Shown here: one piece after another, positions 8,650 to 17,897 of the stretch
Layout of the letters: each line of letters opens with the position of its first letter
Position numbering within the stretch: position 1 is the first letter of the stretch
Assembly (NCBI GenBank): GCA_036389485.1
Contig: DASVPR010000039.1
Span: 62,001 to 126,000, forward strand
Length of the DNA: 64,000 nt
Origin: CADCVT01 sp036389485
Lineage (GTDB): Bacteria > Actinomycetota > Thermoleophilia > Solirubrobacterales > Solirubrobacteraceae
Direction of reading: 5' to 3'
Notes under the pieces: model-generated
What the model saw: the letters and a program-made list of their open reading frames with translations, nothing else
Told to the model about the DNA's origin: nothing
Databases searched by the model: none
Program-made: the position numbers and the translations under genes

Positions 8650-10952
8650 CAGCGCACCCCCGCCCGCTGCAGCCCGTCGGTCGGCGCCGCCGGGACGGGC
8701 GGCTCGGTCGGGAACGAGTCGAAGCCGAGCGGCTCGCGGTAGTTGATCGGAAACTCGGTCGGCATCGTGCCGGTGGCGCGGGCGTAGGCGCACGCCGTTG
8801 CGGCCATCGACGGCGCGACGCCGAACTCGCCCATCCCGCCCGGCTTGCCGGTCGTCGCCGGCATGACGATGACCTCGACGTCGAGCGGGCAGTTCCACTG
8901 GCGCGTGTAGCGCGCGTTGTCCCAGCTCGCCTCGAGGAAGTGCCCGTCGACGAGGTGCAGGCTGTAGCTGAGCGCGTTCGCGATGCCGTCCATCGCCGCG
9001 CCCATGATCTGCGCCTCGATCCCCAGCGGGTTGATGGGCAGGCCGGCGTCGACCGCGAAGACGACCTTCGTGACGCGCGGGCCGGTGTAGCCGTCGCGGA
9101 CGCGGCGGTGCACGGTCTGCGGGCGGCAGTCGATCTCGATCAGGCAGGCGGCCGCCCCCTTGTACTCGCGGTGCAGTGCGACGCCCTGGGCAGTTCCGGC
9201 CGGCATCCGCCGCCCCCACCGTCCTGCCTCGGCGACCTTGTCGAGGACGGCTCGGAGGCGATCGTCACGCACGAACTCGCGCCGGAAGTCGACCGGGTCC
9301 TTGCCCATCGCCGCCGCCGCGCGGTCGATCATCAGCTCGCGCGCGGTCACGACGTTCGGGCTGTAGACGTTGCGGACGCTGCTCGTGTTGAACGTGTTGA
9401 ACTCGTAGATCTCGTTGAGCAGCTGCGAGACCGCGCCGAAGTCGTAGGGCACGTTCGCGGTGAGGCTGAACACGCCCTGGGAGTACTGGGCGAAGTTCTG
9501 CTTCGGCAGGCTCGCGTCCATCGCGCTCATCAGGTCGCCGAGGCCCTGCGTGAAGTCGGTCTGCACGCACGTCTGGCGCTGGTCGAACGCGACGACGTTG
9601 CCGGACGCGTGCGTCAGCCGGACGCGCGAGATCGTCATCGGATGCGAGCGGCCGTGGCGGCAGTTGTCGGCGCGGTGCCACATGAGCTTGACCGGCTTTT
9701 TGAGCTGCTTCGAGATCCACGCCGCCTCGAACGCGGCGTCGCAGAACAGGTGGCGGCCGAACGACCCGCCGCCCTCGGTCACGTGCACGGTCGTCCTGTC
9801 GAGCGGCAGGCCGAGGCTCGTCGCGATCTGCTCGCGCGCCCAGATCGGGGACTTCAGGCTCGACCAGATCTCGGCGGAGTCGGCGCGGACGTCGGCGACG
9901 GCGCAGTTCGGCTCCAGCGCGTCGCCCGGGCGGAAGTGGAAGGTGAACCGCTCCTCGAGCTGCTCGCCGGGCGGCGCAGGCGTCAGCGGGATCTCGTTCG
10001 CCTTGAGGTCCCGCAGGACGTCTTCGGCCGACTTGCCGTCGACGCTCCCCGCGCTCCACCTGACCCTGAGCGCGCGGACCGCGTCGATGCACTGGCCGAA
10101 CGTGCGCGCCCGCACGGCGACCCCGCCCTGGACGAACTGGTTGTGCTCGACGATCGCGACGTCCGTGACGCCCGGCATCGTGTCGACCTCCGCGAGGTTC
10201 TCGATCGCCAGCGCGCGGGCGTTGATCGTCGGCGGGCGGCAGAGCATCGTGGGCAGCGCGCCGGGGACGTGGAGGTCGAGCGCGAACGTCTTGCGGCCGG
10301 TGACGGCGTCGCGGGCGTCGACGCGGCGCTGCGGGCGACCGACCACCTTCTGCGCGCCGCGGCGCTTCAGCTGGACGACGACGGGCCGGTCCTCCGTGAC
10401 GGCGGCGGTCTGCGCGAGGTCCGCGAACGAGCGGGTCCGCCCGTCGGGCGCGGTGAACACGCCGGCGCGCAGCCGGAGTTTTTCCTCCGCGACGCCGAGC
10501 TCCCGCGCCGCGGTCGCCGCGAGCTGCCCGCGCGCGGACGCCGCCGCGGTGCGGATCGGCTCGTAGAGCGCGTGCATCGTGTTCGACGCGCCGGTGAGCT
10601 GGTTCCAGACGAGCTCGGGGCGCGCGTCGGCCAGCGTGACGTCGACCTTCTCGATCGGGAGTTCGAGCTCGTCGGCGATCGTCATCGCCACGGCGGTCGT
10701 GATGCCCTGGCCGACCTCGGCGCGGGGAAGGTCGAAGGACGCCGTCCCGTCCGCGTTGATGGTGACCGTCAGGAGCGCGAACGTGGGCCGCGCGGCGTCG
10801 GTGAGGAGGTCGCTGAGGTCGTAGTGGTCGACCGGCTGCGTCGTCGGGGTCGCGGCGTCGGCGGCTGGCGGCACGATCCAGCGCGCGCCGGCGACGAGCG
10901 TCGGCGCGGCGAGGAGATAGCCCAGCATCGTCCTGCGCGTGATCCCGCCCAT
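8649..10952 (-). CDS. Molybdopterin-binding large subunit, isoquinoline 1-oxidoreductase beta-type
   Basis: A 767-residue xanthine-oxidase-family large subunit with a twin-arginine signal ([19 protein letters not shown]) at the N-terminus, so it is probably exported folded with its cofactor. Family motifs include [27 protein letters not shown] and the C-terminal [16 protein letters not shown] with the likely catalytic glutamate. Members hydroxylate N-heterocycles or oxidise aldehydes using molybdopterin cytosine dinucleotide and pass electrons to the 2Fe-2S subunit, here the frameshifted downstream gene. A GGGGGA ribosome site sits 6 bases before the ATG. No cofactor-insertion chaperone or cytochrome gene is present in the window. 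Substrate unknown. Confidence 0.92.
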   Translation of the reverse strand: MGGITRRTMLGYLLAAPTLVAGARWIVPPAADAATPTTQPVDHYDLSDLLTDAARPTFALLTVTINADGTASFDLPRAEVGQGITTAVAMTIADELELPIEKVDVTLADARPELVWNQLTGASNTMHALYEPIRTAAASARGQLAATAARELGVAEEKLRLRAGVFTAPDGRTRSFADLAQTAAVTEDRPVVVQLKRRGAQKVVGRPQRRVDARDAVTGRKTFALDLHVPGALPTMLCRPPTINARALAIENLAEVDTMPGVTDVAIVEHNQFVQGGVAVRARTFGQCIDAVRALRVRWSAGSVDGKSAEDVLRDLKANEIPLTPAPPGEQLEERFTFHFRPGDALEPNCAVADVRADSAEIWSSLKSPIWAREQIATSLGLPLDRTTVHVTEGGGSFGRHLFCDAAFEAAWISKQLKKPVKLMWHRADNCRHGRSHPMTISRVRLTHASGNVVAFDQRQTCVQTDFTQGLGDLMSAMDASLPKQNFAQYSQGVFSLTANVPYDFGAVSQLLNEIYEFNTFNTSSVRNVYSPNVVTARELMIDRAAAAMGKDPVDFRREFVRDDRLRAVLDKVAEAGRWGRRMPAGTAQGVALHREYKGAAACLIEIDCRPQTVHRRVRDGYTGPRVTKVVFAVDAGLPINPLGIEAQIMGAAMDGIANALSYSLHLVDGHFLEASWDNARYTRQWNCPLDVEVIVMPATTGKPGGMGEFGVAPSMAATACAYARATGTMPTEFPINYREPLGFDSFPTEPPVPAAPTDGLQRAGVR

Positions 10953-10986
10953 GCGTCATCCCCCTGCCGCTGCCCTGCGGCCGACC

Positions 10987-11511
10987 CTACCGGACGTCCA
11001 GCTCGATTGTGTGATCTGGTGCGAGCAGCATCGTCACGCCCGTTCGCGGGTCGCGCGGGGAGCCGCGCTGCTCGCGCAGGATCACCGCGCTCCACGCCTC
11101 GCCGGCGTCGAGCTTCGGCGCCAGCTCCACCGCGAGGTCGCGCGGGACGAAGCCGAGGTGCTCGCCCCCGCCGGACGCCTCCGCGGCGGTCGCCTCCACC
11201 TCGGCCCGCTTCGCCGCGGGCGCATCCACCCCCGCCACCTCCACGGCGATCGCGTTCGGGTCGTGCTCGTTCGCGGGGTCCCTCCGGAGGCGCACCTTCG
11301 CGCCCGGCCGCACCGCCTCGCTCTGCAGCACCTCGTCGTGGAACGCCGCCGCGCCCGCGACGCCGCACGAGATCAGCCCGCGCTCGCGCAGCGCGTCGCG
11401 GCCCAGGAAGCTGCGCGTGCCGGGGTCGACCGGCATGTAGCCCGCGACCCAGACGATCCCGCCGTCGTCGGGGTACCAATACCGCTCCTCGTGCACCACG
11501 GCGACCCGCAC
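10987..11511 (-). CDS. HIRAN-domain protein
   Basis: About 174 residues. The C-terminal part reads as a HIRAN domain: VRLRRDPANEHDPNAIAVEV, then HLGFVPRDLAVELAPKLDAG, the order found in HIRAN modules that recognise DNA ends or stalled forks. The N-terminal 60 residues (RYWYPDDGGIVWVAGYMPVD) are not recognised. Two GTG codons 9 bases apart could be the start and neither has a clear ribosome site; the nearer one is used. A divergent coiled-coil gene begins only 30 bases away. Confidence 0.65.
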   Translation of the reverse strand: MRVAVVHEERYWYPDDGGIVWVAGYMPVDPGTRSFLGRDALRERGLISCGVAGAAAFHDEVLQSEAVRPGAKVRLRRDPANEHDPNAIAVEVAGVDAPAAKRAEVEATAAEASGGGEHLGFVPRDLAVELAPKLDAGEAWSAVILREQRGSPRDPRTGVTMLLAPDHTIELDVR

Positions 11512-11541
11512 GCCGAGCACTCTGCCGTAAGGTCCGCCGCG

Positions 11542-12042
11542 ATGAGCGTGATCCCCGGGCTCGGCGACCTCACGGCGCTGCCGGCGGACCTCGTGACCGC
11601 GCTGCGAAGCCTCCCCCAGCTGCAGGCGCGCGTCGACTCGATGGCGGAGTCCACCGCGGTCCTCCCGGCGATGAAGGAGGCGATCGAGGGGGTGATGCAG
11701 GACACGAGCGCGCTGCCCGAGCTGCAGCGCGCGATGGTCGGCGTCCTCCCCAAGATGGACGACCGCATGGCGACGATCGAGAGTGCGATGCCGACGCTCG
11801 TCGAGGTCCAGCAGCACCTCGCCCAGCTGCCGGAGACGATGACCGAGCTGACCGACGTCCTCGGCAAGCTCCTCGACTCGATGGGCCGGCTCGAGCGCAA
11901 CGTGTCGGCGCTGCACCAGACCCTCGAGCCGCTCGGGCCGGCGATGACGCGGCTCGACCAGGACGTCAACTCGCTCCACGACGCGGTCGAGCCGCTCGGC
12001 CGCATCGCCGACCGCGTCCCGCTGCGGAACAGGAAGTCCTAG
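11542..12042 (+). CDS. Coiled-coil protein of unknown function
   Basis: A 166-residue protein without recognised enzymatic motifs. It is dominated by heptad-like segments such as LPELQRAMVGVLPKMDDRM and LLDSMGRLERNVSALHQTL, with repeated V/L-D/E-L patterns and frequent Met/Gln, so a long amphipathic or coiled-coil helix is expected. No signal peptide or membrane segment. Its last 77 bases overlap the end of the converging secreted repeat protein. A structural or scaffolding role is a guess. Confidence 0.75.
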   Translation: MSVIPGLGDLTALPADLVTALRSLPQLQARVDSMAESTAVLPAMKEAIEGVMQDTSALPELQRAMVGVLPKMDDRMATIESAMPTLVEVQQHLAQLPETMTELTDVLGKLLDSMGRLERNVSALHQTLEPLGPAMTRLDQDVNSLHDAVEPLGRIADRVPLRNRKS

Positions 12043-14620
12043 CGCGGACGACGGCGATCCCGCCGCGCAGCCCGCGCTTGGCGACCCGCGCCCGATGCCG
12101 GCCCGGCCTGAGCTTGGCGACGATCTCCGCGCGGCCCCTCCTGTCCGTCCGGGCGCGCCGCTTGTGAAAAGTGACCCGGGCGCCGCGGACTGGGCGCCCG
12201 CCAACACGCGCCGTGAAGCGGAACCGCGTCCGGCGACCGGCGCGCACCCGGCGCGGGACGACGCGCAGCCGGAGACGGGGACGGGCGCCGCGGTTCGCGG
12301 GACCGGGCGCGCCGGGAGGAGCGCTGCCCTCGGGCGCGACCGCGTCGTCGCGGGGCACGGCCGCTCGCGGCGGCGCGGGGTGGTGCGCCGCGTGCGGGTG
12401 GATCTGGAGGCGGTCGGCCCAGTACCCCACGGCGCGGCAGTCGGGCGTGCGGCGGATGCAGGCGATCCCGGCGAGGCTCGCCTGGGTGGTGGTCGGCCCG
12501 GTGTCGGGCGAGGCGACCGTCGTCCACGAGCGGCCGTCCCACGTCCGCAACAGCGAGCGCGTGCGCCCGCCGTCGGTCGTCGACCCGACCGCCCAGCAGC
12601 GCGCGGCGGCGGAGCAGGCGATGCCAGCTAGCAGGCTCTGGCCCGAGGGCAGCCCGCCCGCCTCGGCGGTGCTCCACGAGTTCCCGTCCCAGTGCTCGGT
12701 GAGGGCGCGGAAGGTGCCGGCGGCCGGCGCCCGGGCGCCGACCGCCCAGCAGTCCTCCGGCGCGGCGCATCCGACCGCGAGCAGGAGCCCCGCCCCGCCC
12801 ACGGCGAGCTCGCGCGGGGTAACGGGCGTCCAGGCGCGGCCGTCCCAGTGCTCGACCAGCGGCTGGTGGAGGGGGTTCGCGCCGCGCGCGCCCACCGCCC
12901 AGCAGTCGTCAGCGGCGCTGCAGGTGAGCGCGGTGAGGAACCCCTCGAGCCGGCTGCCGGCCGCGTGCGCGGGGTCGGTGGCCCACGACGCGCCGTCCCA
13001 GCGCGCGATCCACGGATGCGAGACCCCGGCCGCGTCGGTCGTGCGGCCGGCGGCCCAGCACGCGGTCGGCGAGGCGCAGGCGACGCCCTGCAGGAACCCG
13101 CTCGCACCCGACGGGGGCGCCGGCGGGTCCGCTCGCTTCCACCCGCCGCCGGTCCGGCCCTCGACGAGCGGATGCGCCACGCCTTCCCGCATCGACCATC
13201 CGACCGCCCAGCAGTCCGCCGCGGACGGGCACGCCACGGCCTGCAGCCGCTCGGCGTCCGCGGCGAGGTCCTGCGGAGAGCCCACGACCCCCCACCGCGT
13301 CCCGTCCCAGTGCGACACCGCGGGCCGGTCGCCCGCGATCTCGCCGCCCACGGCCCAGCAGTCCGACGCCGTGGGGCAGGCGACGGCATCGACGACCGCG
13401 CCGGCCTCGCCGAGCAGGTCCGCAAGCGTCGTACGGGGGGCGCTGACGTCGGCCGCGAGCGGCTGCGTGACGTCGGCGTCGTGCCGGTAGGAGCCAACGG
13501 CGAGGCAGGCGCCGCCCACAGCGCAGGCGACGCCGTCGAAGCGCACGCCGGGCGCCGTGGACGGGCTCGGGGCGTCGACCGGCCGCCACGACTCGCCGTC
13601 CCAGCGCTCGACGAGCGTCCGGTGCCTTCCGGCCACGTCGGCGCCGTCTCCGGTCGCGACGCAGTCGGAGGCGGCGGCGCACGCGACCGAGGCGAACTGC
13701 CCTTCTTCGACGCCGCCCGGCAGCTGGCGCTGCACGACCGACCACGTCGCGCCGTCCCAGCGCTGGATCAGCGGCTGCGGCGGGGTCGTGCCGTCCGGCA
13801 CGAGCTTCGTCTGCCCGACCGCCCAGCACTGCGACGACGACGTGCAGGCGATGCCGAGGAACGCCGAGCTGTCGCTGCCCGGGAGCGCGGCGGACGATCG
13901 GTCGTGCCAGCGGTGGCCGTCCCAGTGGAGGAGCAGGGGGCGATGGTGCACCCCGTCGACGCCGTAGCCGGCCGCCCAGCAGTCGGCCGCCGCGACGCAG
14001 GTCACCGAGCTGAGGACGTTGAACGGGATGTCGCCCGTCTTCGCGAAGGGGCTCGGCGAGGGCGCGCGGCTCCACGCCCGGCCGTCCCAGTGCAGGGCGA
14101 GCGTGAACGTGCCGCAGCCCGAGGCGGGGCACCCGAACGTGTAGCCCACCGCCCAGCAGTCGTCGGGCGAAGCGCAGGTGACGCCGAACGGCTGGTCGTC
14201 CCTGCCGCTCGACGGCGCCGGGACGTGCGACCACGCCGTTCCGTCCCAGCGCTCCGACAGCGGGCGGGACGTCCCGTCGTCGGCGAGGTAGGCACCGACG
14301 GCCCAGCACGCCTCGGGTGAGAAGCACGTGACGGCGTTGAAGCCGTGGATGGCCGGCTCCGCCGTCGTGGGAGGAGCGGGCGTGTCGACCGCGGTCCACG
14401 ACTGCCCGTCCCAATGAAGGGCGAGCGCGACCGTGGAGGAGCCGCTACTCCACCGCCCGACCGCCCAGCAGTCGCTCGGCGCCGCGCACGCGGCCCCCTG
14501 GAGGATCGCCGGGATGCGCGCCCGCGGCGCCGGCACGTCGACGACGCCCCAGGCCGCGCCGTCGGCGGGCGCTGCCGCCGATCCCCAGCACACGAGCACA
14601 GCGGCGAGGAGGACCCTCAT
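11966..14620 (-). CDS. Secreted protein with 14 CWAVG-type repeats
   Basis: An 884-residue exported protein starting MRVLLAAVLVCWGSAAAPADG (cleavable signal, shown here up to the Ala-rich cleavage region). It has about 14 copies of a unit built from C-x4-(D/A)CWAVG and an HWDGxxW segment, spaced about 50-60 residues; three copies are degenerate (CVATG, CLAVG, CRAVG). Two cysteines per unit suggest disulfide-stapled beta-propeller or BNR-like blades. The last 120 residues are Pro-rich, then a basic Ig-like region (VGGRPVRGARVTFHKRR). It ends 77 bases inside the converging coiled-coil gene. The start is the ATG directly before the signal peptide. A cell-surface or extracellular binding role is likely; the ligand is unknown. 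Confidence 0.88.
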   Translation of the reverse strand: MRVLLAAVLVCWGSAAAPADGAAWGVVDVPAPRARIPAILQGAACAAPSDCWAVGRWSSGSSTVALALHWDGQSWTAVDTPAPPTTAEPAIHGFNAVTCFSPEACWAVGAYLADDGTSRPLSERWDGTAWSHVPAPSSGRDDQPFGVTCASPDDCWAVGYTFGCPASGCGTFTLALHWDGRAWSRAPSPSPFAKTGDIPFNVLSSVTCVAAADCWAAGYGVDGVHHRPLLLHWDGHRWHDRSSAALPGSDSSAFLGIACTSSSQCWAVGQTKLVPDGTTPPQPLIQRWDGATWSVVQRQLPGGVEEGQFASVACAAASDCVATGDGADVAGRHRTLVERWDGESWRPVDAPSPSTAPGVRFDGVACAVGGACLAVGSYRHDADVTQPLAADVSAPRTTLADLLGEAGAVVDAVACPTASDCWAVGGEIAGDRPAVSHWDGTRWGVVGSPQDLAADAERLQAVACPSAADCWAVGWSMREGVAHPLVEGRTGGGWKRADPPAPPSGASGFLQGVACASPTACWAAGRTTDAAGVSHPWIARWDGASWATDPAHAAGSRLEGFLTALTCSAADDCWAVGARGANPLHQPLVEHWDGRAWTPVTPRELAVGGAGLLLAVGCAAPEDCWAVGARAPAAGTFRALTEHWDGNSWSTAEAGGLPSGQSLLAGIACSAAARCWAVGSTTDGGRTRSLLRTWDGRSWTTVASPDTGPTTTQASLAGIACIRRTPDCRAVGYWADRLQIHPHAAHHPAPPRAAVPRDDAVAPEGSAPPGAPGPANRGARPRLRLRVVPRRVRAGRRTRFRFTARVGGRPVRGARVTFHKRRARTDRRGRAEIVAKLRPGRHRARVAKRGLRGGIAVVRARTSCSAAGRGRRCGRAARPRRGAS

Positions 14621-14704
14621 CGTCGCGCTGGACGGTGGCGGTGCTCGCCCGCCCGCGCAAGCGGGAGCACCCTGAGACGGCACCCGGATCTTTGGCGGCG
14701 GCGC

Positions 14705-15211
14705 TCAGAGGCCGGAGCCGGAGTGCTCCGCCTCGGCCGCCGCGGCGCGCTGCGCGCGGTCGACGGCGTCGACGACCTCCTGCGGGTCGCTGACGCCGAT
14801 GAACTTGAAGTCCGAGTCGTCGGTGCCCGCGGTGTCGAAGTCGACGGTCCCGACCTGGAGCAGGCGGTCGAGGACGGACTGGTCGGTATTCACGTTCTGC
14901 ACCCGCTCGATCCGCGTCTGCTGGACGCGGCGCGCGACGAGTCCCTTCTTGATCCGCAGCCGCTGGCTCGTGATCGAGTAGGTCGTCGTCACGCGGCGGA
15001 TGAACCCGACGAGGATCGCGAGCGCGAGCAGGACGAGGAACACCGCGATCACGATGCCCTTGTCGACCTCGTCCCCGGTGGCACGCGTGACGCCCGCGGC
15101 GATCGCCGCCGCGACGAGCGCCAGCACGAGCCCCTTCAGGTAGTAGCCCAGCGTCGAGCGCCAGGACGGATGGCCGTGGAAGATCACCTGTTCGCCGGGA
15201 TGGAGGTCCAT
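14705..15211 (-). CDS. Membrane protein with bacterial PH domain
   Basis: A 168-residue protein: short N-terminus with GEQVIFHGHPSW, two hydrophobic segments (about residues 25-70), then a YdbS/YdbT-type bPH2 domain with TYSITSQRLRIKKGL and RIERVQNVNTDQS. The family's role is unclear; related proteins are linked to membrane stress. It begins 10 bases after the frame-corrected end of the upstream membrane protein, so both are likely one operon. Confidence 0.85.
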   Translation of the reverse strand: MDLHPGEQVIFHGHPSWRSTLGYYLKGLVLALVAAAIAAGVTRATGDEVDKGIVIAVFLVLLALAILVGFIRRVTTTYSITSQRLRIKKGLVARRVQQTRIERVQNVNTDQSVLDRLLQVGTVDFDTAGTDDSDFKFIGVSDPQEVVDAVDRAQRAAAAEAEHSGSGL

Positions 15212-15221
15212 GGGTGCGAGC

Positions 15222-16191
15222 CTAACCGGCGGCGGCCGCCGCGAGCGCCTCGGCGAGCCAGAGGTCGTCGAGCCAGCGCTCACGGGCGTCGTTGCTGCTG
15301 CCCTGCCGGCGCACGGTCAGGCCGTCCGGGCCGGCGGCGACGTCGACGTTGCGCCACCGCGGGCCGGGGTCGATCGCGGCGAGCCGTTCCGCGACCGGGG
15401 GCGGGCGCGTCGCCGGAGACGAGCGCTCCCTCGCGGCCCGCGACCACGCTGAAGCGCGGGAAGCGGCCCTCGATCCCCACCGTGTGGCGGCGGCTCCCGA
15501 GGCTCACCTCGACCCGCCGGCCGTGCCGCGTCCCCGCGACGATCGTGTCGCCGACGAGGCGCGTCGAGTCGCCGAAGCCCGGCAGGATCACGAGCCGCGG
15601 CAGCTCGGTGACCTGCAGGCCGAGCGGCCGGTAGAGGTCGTCGCTGATCCCGACCCACCCGCGCACCTGGCCGGGCAGCGTGAGCAGCGCGAGGATCAGG
15701 ATCGCGAAGACCGGCACGAACGCGAGCGGCAACCCGATTCCCGTCTCGCCGAACGGCCGCCATACGGTGTCGACGCCCCCGATCACGTAGAGCAGCCCGC
15801 CGAGCACGACCGCGAGCCCCATCGCGGTCACGAGCACCTGGTAGCGCACTGCGCCGCCGAGCACCTGCCGCCGCGCGCGCCGCTCCGAGCTCTCGACCCC
15901 CGGCTCGATCGCCAGCCCCGCGAGCAGATCGGCCCGAGGATCGCCGGGGCCCGCAGGGTCCGCGACCTCCTCCCGCTCCGTCGAGCGCCCTCCGAGGAAG
16001 ACGCCGACCCACTGGTACGCCAGCAGCAGCGCCACGAAGACGGCGATCGCCGCGACGCCGACATACAACGGCGCCTTGTTCCCGGGATCCTCGGAGGTCG
16101 CGACCGCGGTCGCGACCGTCGCGCCGACCACGCACACGAACCCGACGACGACGAAGGCGAGATATCCAGGTGGGCGCCGCCACGCTCGCAC
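15222..16191 (-). pseudogene. Multi-span membrane protein, frameshifted near the C-terminus
   Basis: Encodes a membrane protein that would be about 322 residues when corrected. It has an N-terminal pair of helices (LAFVVVGFVCVVGATVATAV), a central pair (VLVTAMGLAVVLGGLLYVIG and LPLAFVPVFAILILALLTLP) and a soluble C-terminal region. After SVVAGREGALVSGD the frame turns into Arg-rich sequence, while the next frame continues sensibly as VAERLAAIDPGPRW through ARERWLDDLWLAEAL to a stop at 15222. The shift falls on a run of five G (15397-15401, plus strand); four would restore the frame. A homopolymer indel error is as likely as real decay. It precedes the PH-domain gene. Confidence 0.75.
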
Positions 16192-16351
16192 GAAGCGACA
16201 CTACCGCCCCGATCACAGGCACGGACGGGGGCGAGTCGCGTGACCGCTCGCCCTCGTGGTGACGCGTGCGTCGAACAGCCCACCATCCGCTACACGCGTC
16301 GGCTGCGGAGACGCCGGCTCAAGCGCAGGTGCGCGCGTGCCGTAGCGGCAG

Positions 16352-17029
16352 ATGATGGAACCGGACCGTCAGCAGACCGGCCCTCCGCTGGACACCGGCA
16401 CCGCCGGCGCGAGCGCGCGCCGCGAGCACCAGCGGCGTCGCGCGAACCGCGAGCAGCGCGTCCGCCAGAAGCATCCCCGCCTCGGGGGCGTGATCCTGAG
16501 GCTCAGCGACGACCCGACCCACGAATCGGCGTGGGCGCGCGGCGCGGACGGCGAGGAGCACGTCGCGCGGATCCTCGCCAAGCACGTGCACGAGACGGCG
16601 ATCGTCCTGCACGACCGCCGCATCCCCCGCAGCCGGGCGAACATCGACCACCTTGCCGTCGCGCGGTCCGGCGTGTGGGTCATCGACGCGAAGCGGTACA
16701 CGGGCAGGGTCGCGGTCTCGAACCGCCTGTTCGGCGCCCCGAAGCTCACCATCGGCGGCCGCGACAAGAGCCGGCTCGTCGACGGGCTCGCGAAGCAGGT
16801 CGCGCTGGTCGAGGCGGTCGTGGCGTCGATGGCGCCGAGCGTCCCGGTCCGCGGCGCGCTCTGCTTCGTCGACGCCGACCTGCCGCTGCTGGGCAACCTG
16901 AGCTTCGACGGCTACCCGCTGCTCCACCCGAAGCGGCTCGCGAAGCGGATCAACGCCGGGCGCATCCTCGACGCCGAGCGGGTGTACGAGCTCGCCGCGG
17001 AGCTCACCCGGCGCTTCCCGCCGGCGTGA
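16352..17029 (+). CDS. NERD (nuclease-related) domain protein
   Basis: A 225-residue protein. A basic, Arg/Gln-rich N-terminus (residues 1-50) is followed by a NERD domain: WARGADGEEHVARIL, then RANIDHLAVARSGVWVIDAK with the D...(D)xK residues of the restriction-endonuclease-like fold, and YTGRVAVSNRLFGAPKL. The domain is found in predicted DNA-processing proteins, but activity is rarely tested. Two ATG codons lie in tandem at the start. The 3' end overlaps the broken converging hydrolase gene by 26 bases. Confidence 0.85.
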   Translation: MMEPDRQQTGPPLDTGTAGASARREHQRRRANREQRVRQKHPRLGGVILRLSDDPTHESAWARGADGEEHVARILAKHVHETAIVLHDRRIPRSRANIDHLAVARSGVWVIDAKRYTGRVAVSNRLFGAPKLTIGGRDKSRLVDGLAKQVALVEAVVASMAPSVPVRGALCFVDADLPLLGNLSFDGYPLLHPKRLAKRINAGRILDAERVYELAAELTRRFPPA

Positions 17030-17828
17030 CGAGCCGCGGGACTTCGATCTCCTCGCCCAGGACCGGGACGCGCACGTCGATCTCCCGCGCGGCGGCCTCC
17101 GCCGCGAACCGCCGAGCCGCGTCGGGTGCCGGCTCGTAGACGCCGGCGATCTCGTAGCCGTCGGCGTGGATCGGGATCGCCAGGCGAGCGCCGAGGATCG
17201 AGGCGGCGACCGCGGCCTGCTCCGGCGTCAACGCGACCGGGAACGGACTGCGCGGCCGGCGGCGGGGGAAGCCGATAACGGGCCCGTTCACCGGCACGAA
17301 GACGACGTCGAACGGCCCGATCCGCTGCGCGATCCGCCACCAGTAGCCGTGGCACATCGTGTCGCCGAGGTGGAGCGCGCGGACGCCTCCCGCCTCCACG
17401 AGCTACGAGACCTGCGGGTCGCCGAGGCCGTCCGCCGCGGGCACGGCGGTGAGCGTGAACGGCCCCGCCGATCGCGACTCCCACGGCTGGAGGCGCACGC
17501 GCTCGACGCCTGCCGCCGACAGCTCGTGCTCGGCCTGAAGGAGCGCGAGGTTCTCCCGCGTCTCGCCCGTGGGCGCCGGCGGCTCGAGTACCGGCGCGCC
17601 GGGCGCGATCGCTCCGACGATCGCCGCGGCGTCCGCGTGGTCGCGATGCAGGTGCGTCACCAGCGCAGCGACGGCGCCGGGGCGTGGAGCGGTTACCTCC
17701 GGCGCGCTCGGCACGCGCTCCGCGAGCGTCGCGAACACAGCCGCTGCGTCCTCGAGCGCATCGACGACGACCGTCGCGCCGTCCGCCTCCATCTCGACAC
17801 CCGCCCAGCCCAGCCACCGCACCCGCAT
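17004..17828 (-). pseudogene. Metallo-beta-lactamase-fold hydrolase interrupted by an in-frame TAG
   Basis: The frame codes for one MBL-fold protein of about 275 codons. It starts MRVRWLGWAGVEM, has the metal site THLHRDHAD, then DGLGDPQVS, a TAG at 17403-17405, and continues in the same frame as LVEAGGVRALHLGDT, HGYWWRI and FVPVNG. Related MBL proteins of the UlaG type usually have a Trp at this spot, so TGG to TAG is the simplest explanation. The intact start has an AGGAG site 8-9 bases upstream. It is divergent from a TetR gene across a 14-bp palindrome. Unless the stop is suppressed, the product lacks its C-terminal metal ligands. Confidence 0.85.
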
Positions 17829-17862
17829 CCGATCGCTCCTTTGCTCGTGAGCCTCCTTATAC

Positions 17863-17876
17863 CGAACGATCGTTCG
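17863..17876. promoter_or_regulatory. Perfect palindrome, likely TetR operator
   Basis: CGAACGATCGTTCG is a perfect 14-bp palindrome in the 69-bp gap between the divergent hydrolase and TetR genes, 21 bases before the TetR start. Its position and symmetry fit an autoregulatory TetR-family operator. Binding is inferred, not shown. Confidence 0.65.
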
Positions 17877-17897
17877 TTCTGTACCCTGGGCACCGCG

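Noticed and set aside
12039..12770. A separate 243-residue protein at the end of the repeat-protein gene
   Set aside because: It is a shadow frame of the CWAVG repeat gene; the repeat-protein frame stays coherent through this region.
17403..17405. TAG recoding or stop-codon reassignment
   Set aside because: TAG ends many other genes here (for example tetR, pilC and both STAS-region genes), so reassignment is not plausible.
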